A stretch of DNA of 64,000 nucleotides from Rhodobacter sp. (GTDB lineage Bacteria; Pseudomonadota; Alphaproteobacteria; Rhodobacterales; Rhodobacteraceae), in the NCBI GenBank assembly GCA_027484985.1, contig JAIXRW010000057.1:1-64000 (forward strand), given 5' to 3'. The position numbers were made by a program, and so were the translations under genes. Shown piece by piece: positions 44,145-51,434 of the stretch (the first letter of the stretch is position 1; each line of letters starts with the position of its first letter). The notes beneath the pieces were generated by a model that was not told the DNA's origin, searched no databases, and saw only the letters and a program-made list of their open reading frames with translations.

Positions 44145-44933
44145 CTATAGCCCGCCGAGGCAGGTTTCCATCAGCGGCGACAGCGGGTCGGTCAGCCCGT
44201 CGATGATATCGAAATGGTGGCGCCCCGCCTCGGGCGTCCACGGGCAATTCCAGCGTTCCGACAGCAGGCGGGCCTGCCACAGGAAGGCGGGGCGTTCCTG
44301 CGCGCCGACCCAGATATGGGCCTGCACGCCTGCGCGCGGTTTCAGGCGGGCGGGGGATTGCGCGGCACATTCGGCCGGATCGAGGCGCAGTTCGGCGTTC
44401 ATCGAGGTTTGCATCAGCGGCGCAAGTTCGGCCAGGGGGGCGATGGGCACGACGCGGGCCACCTGGGCGGGGCCATCGGCGCAGCCCATGCGGGCGGCAA
44501 GGTGCCCGCCTGCGGAATGACCCGTCACCACCACGTGGCCCGCCACGAGTGACGCCGCATGGGCCACGGCAGCGGCGATTTCGGCCACCATGGCGGTGAT
44601 GCGGGCATCGGGCGCAAGCGTGTAAGAGGGCATCGCACAGGCCCAGCCCCGCGCCGTGGCCCCTGCGGCCAGATGCGACCACAGATCGCGGTGCCCTTCG
44701 ATCCAGTAGCCGCCATGGACAAAGACCAGCAGCCCGCGTGGCGCGGCTTCGGGCAGGAACAGGTCAAGCGCCTGACGCGGGCCTGCGCCATAGGGCAGGC
44801 ACAGCCGCGCCCTGTCACCCATCGCCGCGCGGAAGGCCGCTGCTTGCGCCTGCCAGCGGGCAAGATAGGTCTCACCGCCCTTGATATAGGCGCCATTGGC
44901 GTAATCGTCGTCGAGGGTGTCTGCGGGGAACAT
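44145..44933 (-). CDS. Alpha/beta hydrolase, kynurenine-formamidase-like
   Basis: A 262-aa alpha/beta hydrolase. The oxyanion motif HGGYW is at 73-77 and the nucleophile Ser140 is in TGHSAGGHLA. The late Asp and His are probably in the C-terminal part (GRHHFDIIDGL). HGGYW with this layout is typical of kynurenine formamidase and related esterases. No other kynurenine-pathway gene is nearby, so the substrate is uncertain. Confidence 0.8.
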   Translation of the reverse strand: MFPADTLDDDYANGAYIKGGETYLARWQAQAAAFRAAMGDRARLCLPYGAGPRQALDLFLPEAAPRGLLVFVHGGYWIEGHRDLWSHLAAGATARGWACAMPSYTLAPDARITAMVAEIAAAVAHAASLVAGHVVVTGHSAGGHLAARMGCADGPAQVARVVPIAPLAELAPLMQTSMNAELRLDPAECAAQSPARLKPRAGVQAHIWVGAQERPAFLWQARLLSERWNCPWTPEAGRHHFDIIDGLTDPLSPLMETCLGGL

Positions 44934-45049
44934 GGTCTTCTCTGGTTTGATCAAATATCGGCTGTTGGCCTGATGGGGCGCTGTCGCGAAACTGGACAAT
45001 GCGGGCCTGCGGTGCAATCCATCCTTAACCCGAAATGCTGGAGGCCCAC

Positions 45050-46528
45050 ATGCTCGATTCCGTCACCAACCTGTCTGCGCTGCTTGCCGACCCCTCGCTT
45101 CTTTCGACCAAGGCCTATGTGGCGGGGCAATGGGTGGGGGCGGATGACGGCACGACATTCGCCGTGAAGAACCCCGCGCGGGGCGATGTGATCTGCGAGG
45201 TGCCGAACCTTGGCCGGGCCGAGGTGGCCCGCGCCATCGCCGCCGCCGATGTGGCGCGCAAGGAATGGGCGGCCCGCACCGGCAAGGAACGCGCGGCGGT
45301 CATGCGCAAGTGGTATGAGCTGATGATGGCCAACCAGGACGATCTGGGCAAGATCCTGACCGCCGAGATGGGCAAGCCGCTGGCCGAGGCCAAGGGCGAG
45401 ATCGCCTATGGCGCGTCCTTTGTCGAATGGTTCGCGGAAGAGGCCAAGCGCATCTATGGCGAAACCATTCCCGGCCACCAGCGTGACAAGCGCATCACCG
45501 TGATCAAGCAGCCCATCGGGGTGGTGGGGTCGATCACGCCGTGGAACTTCCCGAACGCGATGATCGCCCGCAAGGTGGCGCCCGCGCTGGCGGCGGGCTG
45601 CGGTTTCGTGGCGCGACCCGCTTCGGAAACCCCGCTTTCGGCGCTGGCCATGGCGGTGCTGGCGGAACGGGCGGGGGTGCCGGGGGGGCTGTTCTCGGTC
45701 GTCACGTCGCAGCGCGCGTCGGATATCGGCAAGGAGTTCTGCGAGAACCCCACGGTGCGCAAGATCACCTTTACCGGATCGACCGAGGTGGGCCGCATCC
45801 TGCTGCGGCAGGCGGCGGATCAGGTGATGAAATGCTCGATGGAACTGGGCGGCAATGCGCCCTTCATCGTGTTCGACGATGCCGATATCGATGCCGCGGT
45901 GGCCGGGGCCATGGTGTCGAAATTCCGCAACAACGGGCAGACCTGCGTTTGCGCCAATCGCATCTATGTGCAGGCAGGCGTCTATGACGCCTTTTCGCAA
46001 AAGCTGGCCGAGGCGGTGGCCAAAACCCGCGTCGGTGACGGGCTGAGCGAGGATGTCACCTTTGGCCCGCTGATCAGTGCGGATGCGGTCGAAAAGGTTG
46101 AAGAACATATCGCCGATGCACTGGCAAAAGGTGCCAGGATCGCGATGGGCGGCAAGCGGCATGCGCTGGGCGGGACGTTCTTTGAACCCACCATCATGAC
46201 CGGAATCACACCCGACATGATCGTGTCGCAGGAAGAAACCTTCGGCCCCCTTGCCCCCCTGTTCCGGTTCGAGACCGAGGACGAGGCGATCCGGCTGGCC
46301 AATGATACGATCTTCGGCCTTGCCTCGTATTTCTATGCCCGCGACATCGGGCGCATCACCCGCGTGCAAGAGGCGCTGGAATACGGGATGGTAGGGGTCA
46401 ATACCGGCCTGATCTCGACCGAAGTGGCCCCTTTCGGCGGGGTCAAGCAATCGGGGCTCGGCCGCGAGGGCAGCCGCCACGGGATCGAAGATTACCTCGA
46501 GATGAAATATATCTGCCTGTCGGTCTGA
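45050..46528 (+). CDS. gabD: NAD(P)-dependent succinate-semialdehyde dehydrogenase (GabD type)
   Basis: A 492-aa aldehyde dehydrogenase. VGSITPWNFPNAMIARKVAP, FTGSTEVGRILLRQAADQ, SMELGGNAPFIVFDDADID and the catalytic Cys in NNGQTCVCANR, with C-terminal PFGGVKQSGLGREGS, match GabD closely. ATG 45050 is chosen for its GGAGG Shine-Dalgarno sequence (45040-45044); an earlier ATG exists at 45035. Oxidises succinate semialdehyde to succinate (GABA and related catabolism). It is followed by a good terminator. Confidence 0.9.
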   Translation: MLDSVTNLSALLADPSLLSTKAYVAGQWVGADDGTTFAVKNPARGDVICEVPNLGRAEVARAIAAADVARKEWAARTGKERAAVMRKWYELMMANQDDLGKILTAEMGKPLAEAKGEIAYGASFVEWFAEEAKRIYGETIPGHQRDKRITVIKQPIGVVGSITPWNFPNAMIARKVAPALAAGCGFVARPASETPLSALAMAVLAERAGVPGGLFSVVTSQRASDIGKEFCENPTVRKITFTGSTEVGRILLRQAADQVMKCSMELGGNAPFIVFDDADIDAAVAGAMVSKFRNNGQTCVCANRIYVQAGVYDAFSQKLAEAVAKTRVGDGLSEDVTFGPLISADAVEKVEEHIADALAKGARIAMGGKRHALGGTFFEPTIMTGITPDMIVSQEETFGPLAPLFRFETEDEAIRLANDTIFGLASYFYARDIGRITRVQEALEYGMVGVNTGLISTEVAPFGGVKQSGLGREGSRHGIEDYLEMKYICLSV

Positions 46529-46560
46529 CGCGGCAGCAGAACGGCCTGTACCGAAGGTTG

Positions 46561-46590
46561 AGGCAGGGCCAAAGCGCCCTGCCTTTGCCA
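46561..46590 (+). terminator. Terminator of gabD
   Basis: AGGCAGGGC-6 nt-GCCCTGCCT perfect stem followed by TTGCC. The T-tract is short. Confidence 0.6.
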
Positions 46591-46668
46591 TTTCACCTTT
46601 GCACAAATACTCGCCGGGGTGAGACGCGCCTTTGGCGCGGCGAGGGGGCGGCAGCCCCCTTTTCTTTT
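46589..46668. repeat. Intergenic repeat family A copy downstream of gabD
   Basis: ATTTCACCTTTGCACAAATACTCG, a hairpin CGCGCCTTTGGCGCG and a GC hairpin GGGGGCGGCAGCCCCC followed by TTTTC. A single-orientation copy in a tandem gap. Confidence 0.7.
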
Positions 46669-46779
46669 CAGTTCAACCTTTTGGCGGGCTGTTATCGGAT
46701 ATCAAACCCCTGATTTTGCCTAGCGCGGCGGTGTGGCCCATCTTCGGGTCAAGGCAACCGCCAACCAAAGGAGTTCGAC

Positions 46780-47316
46780 ATGCTGCCCCCTGTCAAAACT
46801 TTCGCCATCACCGCGCTGACCGCACTTTCGCTGACCCTGACCGCCGCCGCCCCCGCCAAGGCATGGGGCCAGCGCGAGCAGGATGTTCTCAAGGGTGTGG
46901 TGGGAACCGTGGTCGTGGGATCGGTCCTGCGCCAATACGGTATCCTGCAACCCCAGCCGCGCGCCGTCTATCCGCAGCCGGTCTATCGCGACCCGGTTCC
47001 GCAAGCGCCGCGCGTGATCTACCGCCAGCCGCCAGCCGTCTATCAGGACCCGCCGGTCTATGTGCAGCGGCCGGTCTATACGACCAGCGTCTATCGCACC
47101 GCCGCTGCGCAGGCCTTCAACAGCTATGCCCCGTCGGAACGCCGCGCGATCCAGCGCAGGCTGGCGGCGCAGGGCTATTACTATGGCGGGATTGACGGGT
47201 CATTCGGGCCGGGCACCTATAGCGCGGTTGCGGCCTATGCCGCCGATTTTGGCCTGTCGGGCCGCCTTGCCAGCCGCGAGGGTGCCTTTGGCATCTATGA
47301 CGGGCTGATCTTCTGA
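46780..47316 (+). CDS. Secreted peptidoglycan-binding-domain protein
   Basis: A 178-aa exported protein. A Sec signal peptide (cleavage near AAAPAKA, residue 27) is followed by a segment rich in Pro, Tyr and Val with repeats like QPVYRDP, PAVYQDP and QRPVYTT (about residues 60-105), then a C-terminal peptidoglycan_binding_1 domain (RRAIQRRLAAQGYYYGGIDG, FGPGTYSAVAAYAADFGL). An AAAGGAG Shine-Dalgarno sequence precedes the ATG. Probably sits on cell wall or outer membrane; function unknown. Confidence 0.85.
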   Translation: MLPPVKTFAITALTALSLTLTAAAPAKAWGQREQDVLKGVVGTVVVGSVLRQYGILQPQPRAVYPQPVYRDPVPQAPRVIYRQPPAVYQDPPVYVQRPVYTTSVYRTAAAQAFNSYAPSERRAIQRRLAAQGYYYGGIDGSFGPGTYSAVAAYAADFGLSGRLASREGAFGIYDGLIF

Positions 47317-47339
47317 CCAAAGGGTCGGGAGGGGGCCAA

Positions 47340-47358
47340 GAATTTTCTCCGAAAATTC
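47340..47358. terminator. Family B palindrome after the peptidoglycan-binding gene
   Basis: GAATTTTC-TCC-GAAAATTC with extended imperfect pairing GGCCAA...CTGGCC outside. Just past the stop at 47316, between convergent genes. Confidence 0.5.
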
Positions 47359-47391
47359 CTGGCCCTTCGCCAACCCGCAGAGCGGATGCAG

Positions 47392-47423
47392 AAAAAGGGG
47401 CGCGAGCTGCGCCCCTTTCTGCT
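47392..47423. terminator. Bidirectional terminator, first copy
   Basis: AAAAAGGGGCGC-GAGCT-GCGCCCCTTT perfect stem with A5 on one side and T3 on the other. It can end transcription from either of the two convergent genes. Confidence 0.75.
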
Positions 47424-47444
47424 TTGCGGCCTGCCGGTCCGGGT

Positions 47445-47471
47445 CGAAGAATTTTCGGCGAAAATTCTTCG
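47445..47471. terminator. Family B palindrome, exact copy of 2748-2774
   Basis: CGAAGAATTTT-CGGCG-AAAATTCTTCG, identical to the copy 45 kb away, and followed by the same CGCGGCG. Lies between the two near-identical terminators and between convergent genes. Confidence 0.6.
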
Positions 47472-47484
47472 CGGCGGAGAGAAA

Positions 47485-47518
47485 CGAAAAAAGGGGCGCC
47501 TGGCGCGCCCCTTTCCGT
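47485..47518. terminator. Bidirectional terminator, second copy (hsp20)
   Basis: AAAGGGGCGC-CTGGC-GCGCCCCTTT, the same stem as at 47394-47418, with A6 in front. On the minus strand it reads as a classic terminator with a T6 tract, about 20 nt after the hsp20 stop. Confidence 0.8.
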
Positions 47519-47535
47519 TCTGCCGTGGCGAGGGG

Positions 47536-47991
47536 TCAGTTCGCCCGTGCTTCCAGCGCCGGAGCGGTGGCCGAGGCAATCTCGATCCGGCGGGGTTTCA
47601 GCGCCTCGGGCGTTTCGCGCACGAGGTCGATATGCAGCATGCCGTGTTCGTGGCTGGCACCCGTCACGCGCACATGGTCGGCCAGCGCGAAGCGGCGTTC
47701 GAAGGCGCGGGTCGCGATGCCACGGTGAAGGTAGGTCTTGCCGTCGGGGTCGTCGCCCTTGCGGGCGGTGACGGACAGGGTGCCGTCCTTGACCTCGACA
47801 TTCAGCTCGTCAGGGGTAAAGCCCGCGACGGCGACCGAGATGCGATAGCCGTCTTCGGCGGTCTTTTCGATATTGTAGGGCGGATAGGTGGGCTGGGCCA
47901 GATCGGCGCTGAGTGCGCGGTCCATCAGATCGGCAATCCGGTCAAAGCCGACCGTGGCACGGTACAGGGGGGCGAAATCAAGGTTCCGCAT
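47536..47991 (-). CDS. Small heat shock protein Hsp20 (IbpA-like)
   Basis: A 151-aa alpha-crystallin-type chaperone that binds unfolding proteins. Conserved features are NLDFAPLYRATVGFDRIADL and YPPYNIEKTAEDGYRISVAV (start of the crystallin domain), then GFTPDELNVEVKDGTLSVTA and GIATRAFERRFALADHVRV, with a short C-terminal tail. The domain covers about residues 37-135. A candidate heat-shock promoter lies at 48088-48121. Confidence 0.93.
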   Translation of the reverse strand: MRNLDFAPLYRATVGFDRIADLMDRALSADLAQPTYPPYNIEKTAEDGYRISVAVAGFTPDELNVEVKDGTLSVTARKGDDPDGKTYLHRGIATRAFERRFALADHVRVTGASHEHGMLHIDLVRETPEALKPRRIEIASATAPALEARAN

Positions 47992-48087
47992 GGATCATCC
48001 TCCGTTGAGCGATGCTATGTCTTGGCCCTTCCGGGATGGAACGGGCCGATGGCTGTGCCGGACCCATCATGGCATCCGGCAACGCAT

Positions 48088-48121
48088 AAGTTGGGAAGCG
48101 GATTTTCCGCTTTCAAGGGGG
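48088..48121 (-). promoter_or_regulatory. Candidate sigma-32 promoter of hsp20 with an inverted repeat
   Basis: On the minus strand CCCCCTTGAA then a 16-nt spacer then CCCAACTT, similar to the heat-shock consensus (CCCTTGAA and CCCCATTT). The spacer contains the perfect inverted repeat AAGCGGA-AAA-TCCGCTT (48096-48112), which might bind a regulator or fold in DNA. The leader would be about 90 nt. Confidence 0.4.
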
Positions 48122-48124
48122 CGG

Positions 48125-48931
48125 TCAGGGAGAGACGCGCAGGAATTTCGCCCCGCCCGTGCCGCTGGACAGCACGCGCACGCCGCCTGTGCCGGGTTCG
48201 GCGGCCGCCATATCGGCGCGCAGGCGGGCAAGCGGGCTTTCGGGTGTGCCCGCAAGCGGAACCGCCAGTGACACGGGCGTTCCGTCCATTTCCGCCTTGG
48301 CCGAGATGACCGAGACGATGGACACCCCCGTTTGGTCGGCCACAACGACCGGCGCGCCCGAGGCGCCGAATTCCACCGCGCAATCGAGCACCATCAGCCC
48401 GGGTTTGCGGCCCAGCACGGTGCAGACCTCTTGGAGCGAGGGGGCTTCCGAGCGGTCTTCGGCGTAAGAGACGATGCCCACTTCGGCCCCCGGCGCTGCG
48501 GCGGGGGCGGTCGGAACCGGGGCGACCTGTGGCAGGCGGATCGGGTGGTCAAGACGCAGCAGGGCAAGGTCATTGCCCACCATGTCGAGCGGTTTGGCGC
48601 CAAAGCGATAGGCGGGCGGGGTCACTGCGCGGGAGACGCGGCGATAGGCCTCGGCCCGGCCATTGCGCCAGCCGGCAAGAAAGGTCAGGTCGCTGTCGGC
48701 CACGCGTTGCCCCGTGGCCTTGTCATAGAGGCAATGCGCGGCGGTCAGCACAAGATCGTCGGCAATCAGCGTGCCGGTGCAAAAGCCGGTCTGGCCGATA
48801 TTGATGCGCCCGACCGCATCCCAGCCGCGCCCCTGATCGGCCGATTGCAGCGCGCGCATGGTTTGCGCCGATGCCGGGGCGGCAAGGGCAGCAAGGCCAA
48901 GGGCAAGGGCAAGACGGCGCGCGTGGATCAT
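48125..48931 (-). CDS. Secreted trypsin-like serine protease
   Basis: A 268-aa S1-type protease. A signal peptide (cleavage after PASAQ, about residue 23) is followed by the catalytic triad: His66 in LTAAHC, Asp121 in NDLALLRL and Ser191 in FGASGAPVV. The Cys pair around the active site (TGFCTGT and AAHC) is kept. The oxyanion motif is GASGAPV rather than the classical GDSGGP, as in bacterial glutamyl-endopeptidase-like and trypsin-like secreted proteases. It is upstream of hsp20 on the same strand, and its 3' end abuts the hsp20 promoter. Target unknown. Confidence 0.85.
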   Translation of the reverse strand: MIHARRLALALGLAALAAPASAQTMRALQSADQGRGWDAVGRINIGQTGFCTGTLIADDLVLTAAHCLYDKATGQRVADSDLTFLAGWRNGRAEAYRRVSRAVTPPAYRFGAKPLDMVGNDLALLRLDHPIRLPQVAPVPTAPAAAPGAEVGIVSYAEDRSEAPSLQEVCTVLGRKPGLMVLDCAVEFGASGAPVVVADQTGVSIVSVISAKAEMDGTPVSLAVPLAGTPESPLARLRADMAAAEPGTGGVRVLSSGTGGAKFLRVSP

Positions 48932-48979
48932 GCAGCCTTGGGTAGAAAACGAATCGGGCGAAACTGAGGCGGTCGGGCC

Positions 48980-50254
48980 TTAGCCCAAGGCCGCCGGTTT
49001 CGGCCCGCCTGTCGCCCAGTCGAGCAGTTCGACGGTATGCACCACCGGAATGGCGGTGCTTGACCCGATCTGCATCATGCAGCCAAGGTTTCCGGCGGCA
49101 ATCACATCGGGGTTGCGGGCTTCCAGCGTGGCAACCTTGCGCCGCTTGAGTTCGCCCGAAATCTCGGGTTGCAGCAGATTGTAGGTGCCGGCCGAGCCGC
49201 AGCAGAGGTGGCTGTTTTCGGGTTCCACCACGTCAAAGCCCGCGCGTTTGAGCAGATCTTTTGGCGTGGATTTGATCTGCTGGCCGTGTTGCAGCGAACA
49301 GGCGGCGTGATAGGCGACGCGCAGGGGTTGTGGGGCGGTGGCGGGAATGTCGAGCCGCGCCAGAAGTTCGGTCACATCGAGGGCGAGGGCGGCAACCTTG
49401 GCCGCATCGGCGGCGATGGGGTCATTGCGGAACATATGGCCGTAATCCTTGACCGTGGTGCCGCAGCCGCTGGTGTTGATCACGATGGCATCGAGGTCGC
49501 CCGCGGCCGTGAAGGCACGGATATTGGCGCGGGCGAAGGCATGGGCTTCATCCTCGCGGCCCATGTGATGGGTCAGGGCGCCGCAGCAGCCCATGGAGTG
49601 CGGGATCACCACCTCGCAGCCCAGACGGCGCAGAAGGCGGATGGTGGCATCGTTGATATCGGTGTTCAGCGCCTTTTGCGCGCAGCCGGTCATCAGGGCC
49701 ACGCGCATCTTGCGCGGCGCGGTGGGGGCGAAGGTCTGGGCGTCATCGTTGCGGCTGACGGGGGGGATGCGTTTGGGCACCATGGCCAGCATCGCCTTGA
49801 CGCGGGCATCGGGGATCAGCGCGGCGAAGGGGCGGCCGAGTTTGGCCAGCGCGAGTGCCACACGCAAGCGCATCGGATAGGGCAGGGTATTGGCCAGCAG
49901 CCAGCGCAGGGCGCGGTCGGCCAGCGGGCGGCGGTAGGTCGCTTCGATATGGGCGCGGGCGTGATCGACAAGGTGCATGTAATGCACGCCCGAGGGGCAG
50001 GTCGTCATGCAGGACAGGCACGAAAGGCAGCGGTCGATATGTTTCACCGTGCGGGCATCGGCGGGGCGGCCCTGTTCCAGCATGTCCTTGATCAGGTAGA
50101 TGCGCCCGCGCGGGCTGTCGAGTTCGTCGCCCAGCACCTGATAGGTGGGGCAGGTGGCGGTGCAAAAGCCGCAATGCACGCAGGCGCGCAGGATCTCGTT
50201 CGAGCGGGCGGTGGCGGGGTCGCGCAGTTGTTCGGGGGTAAAGGTCGTTTGCAT
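48980..50254 (-). CDS. glcF: Glycolate oxidase iron-sulfur subunit GlcF
   Basis: A 424-aa iron-sulfur subunit of the glycolate oxidase complex. Two 4Fe-4S sets are CVHCGFCTATCPTY and CLSCLSCMTTCPSG, followed by two CCG-type cysteine domains (MGCCGALTHHMG and HLCCGSAGTYNLLQ). ATG 50254 (MQTTFTPEQLRDP) is preferred to an in-frame upstream Met because it lies right after the glcE stop. Last gene of glcDEF. Confidence 0.95.
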   Translation of the reverse strand: MQTTFTPEQLRDPATARSNEILRACVHCGFCTATCPTYQVLGDELDSPRGRIYLIKDMLEQGRPADARTVKHIDRCLSCLSCMTTCPSGVHYMHLVDHARAHIEATYRRPLADRALRWLLANTLPYPMRLRVALALAKLGRPFAALIPDARVKAMLAMVPKRIPPVSRNDDAQTFAPTAPRKMRVALMTGCAQKALNTDINDATIRLLRRLGCEVVIPHSMGCCGALTHHMGREDEAHAFARANIRAFTAAGDLDAIVINTSGCGTTVKDYGHMFRNDPIAADAAKVAALALDVTELLARLDIPATAPQPLRVAYHAACSLQHGQQIKSTPKDLLKRAGFDVVEPENSHLCCGSAGTYNLLQPEISGELKRRKVATLEARNPDVIAAGNLGCMMQIGSSTAIPVVHTVELLDWATGGPKPAALG

Positions 50255-50255
50255 C

Positions 50256-51326
50256 TTATTCCCCAAACAGGTGGCGCGGGTCGAATTTGGCGGCGATGCC
50301 GCAGGTCAGGGCGGCGATGGCGGCGGGTTCTGGATGGTAGCGCGGCAGGGCACTGGCGGAGCGGACCAAGGTTGCATGGCCGTCAAAGGCGCCAAGGGCA
50401 GCGCGCAGGTCACGGCCTTCGTCCACCAGCAGCCAGATCAGGCCGCCGCCCCAGTCGTAAATCGCGGCACGGGCTTCGGCGCGGGCCACAAGGGCGGGCG
50501 CTTTCGACGGGGTGGTCGAGATGCGCCAGACATCCCCCTTGGCCTGATGGAACGGGGCCACATCGCGGATGGCGGGCCAAGGGTCATGCGCCACCACATC
50601 CACCGCGCCAAAGGCGGCAAGGCGGCGGGTCAGTTCGCCGCTGCGATAGGCGACCGAGGGGGCAAAGCCCTCGACGCGGACAAAGGCCCCTTCGTGCGGC
50701 ACAAAGGCCGCGCCCGTAACATCGAAGGGTGAGGTAAGGGCAGCGGAAAGCGCCGCCACGGCCGGTTCCGCGCCCGCCACCGCCACGCGCAGGGTGGCGG
50801 CGGTTTCCGGCACCGGCAGCAGCTTGAAGGCCACTTCGGTCAGCACGCCCAGACGGCCCCACGATCCGGCCATCAGCTTCACAAGGTCGATGCCGGTCAC
50901 GTTCTTCATCACGCGGCCACCGTTCTTGGCTGGCATGCCCGTGCCATCGACGAAACGCAGCCCGATCAGGCTGTCGCGGCAGGCCCCCGCCTGCACGCGG
51001 CGCGGGCCGCTGGCATTGGCGGCGACCACCCCGCCGATGGTGCTTTGCCCGCTACGGCCCAGAAGGCCGCGCATATCGGGCACCTCGAAGGGCAGGCGCT
51101 GGCCTTGGGCGGCAAGGGCGGCTTCGACCTCGGTCAAGGGTGTGCCCGCCTGCGCCACCAGCGTCAGCGCGCCCGGTTCGTAAAGGCGGATGCCCGACAG
51201 ACCGCCGGTTTCGATCACGGCGCCAGATGCGGGCGCAAGGCTGCGCGTGCCGCCACCCCGTACGGCCAGCTGCCCTGTCGCGCCCTTGATCATCTCGGCC
51301 AGTTCGGCCTCGCTTGACGGTCGCAT
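50256..51326 (-). CDS. glcE: Glycolate oxidase FAD-binding subunit GlcE
   Basis: A 356-aa FAD-binding subunit. RGGGTRSLAPASG and TIGGVVAANASGPRRVQAGA are the PP-loop parts of the FAD-binding-4 fold, followed by SWGRLGVLTEVAFKLLPVPE. ATG 51326 (MRPSSEAELAE) is chosen since GGAAAGGG precedes it; a second in-frame ATG at 51341 lies in a repeat. Its stop is 1 nt before glcF. The C-terminus AKFDPRHLFGE is typical of GlcE. Confidence 0.93.
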   Translation of the reverse strand: MRPSSEAELAEMIKGATGQLAVRGGGTRSLAPASGAVIETGGLSGIRLYEPGALTLVAQAGTPLTEVEAALAAQGQRLPFEVPDMRGLLGRSGQSTIGGVVAANASGPRRVQAGACRDSLIGLRFVDGTGMPAKNGGRVMKNVTGIDLVKLMAGSWGRLGVLTEVAFKLLPVPETAATLRVAVAGAEPAVAALSAALTSPFDVTGAAFVPHEGAFVRVEGFAPSVAYRSGELTRRLAAFGAVDVVAHDPWPAIRDVAPFHQAKGDVWRISTTPSKAPALVARAEARAAIYDWGGGLIWLLVDEGRDLRAALGAFDGHATLVRSASALPRYHPEPAAIAALTCGIAAKFDPRHLFGE

Positions 51327-51337
51327 CCCGACCCTTT

Positions 51338-51432
51338 CCATTTTCTGCCCTTAAATATCCCACGGGGTAGTCCGTCGGTTTCGCCATCGGTTCGAGAAAC
51401 CGATGGACTGGGGGGTGTGAAACCCCCCGCGG
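51338..51432. repeat. Intergenic repeat family A inside the glcDEF operon
   Basis: CATTTTCTGCCCTTAAATATCCC, then a hairpin CCATCGGTT-CGAG-AACCGATGG and GGGGGGTGTGAAACCCCCC. It lies in the 108 bp between the glcE start and the glcD stop, in one transcription unit. Confidence 0.75.
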
Positions 51433-51434
51433 GT

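Noticed and set aside
46157-46302. Minus-strand start of a long frame through gabD
   Set aside because: Shadow of gabD, whose catalytic motifs are all in the plus-strand frame.
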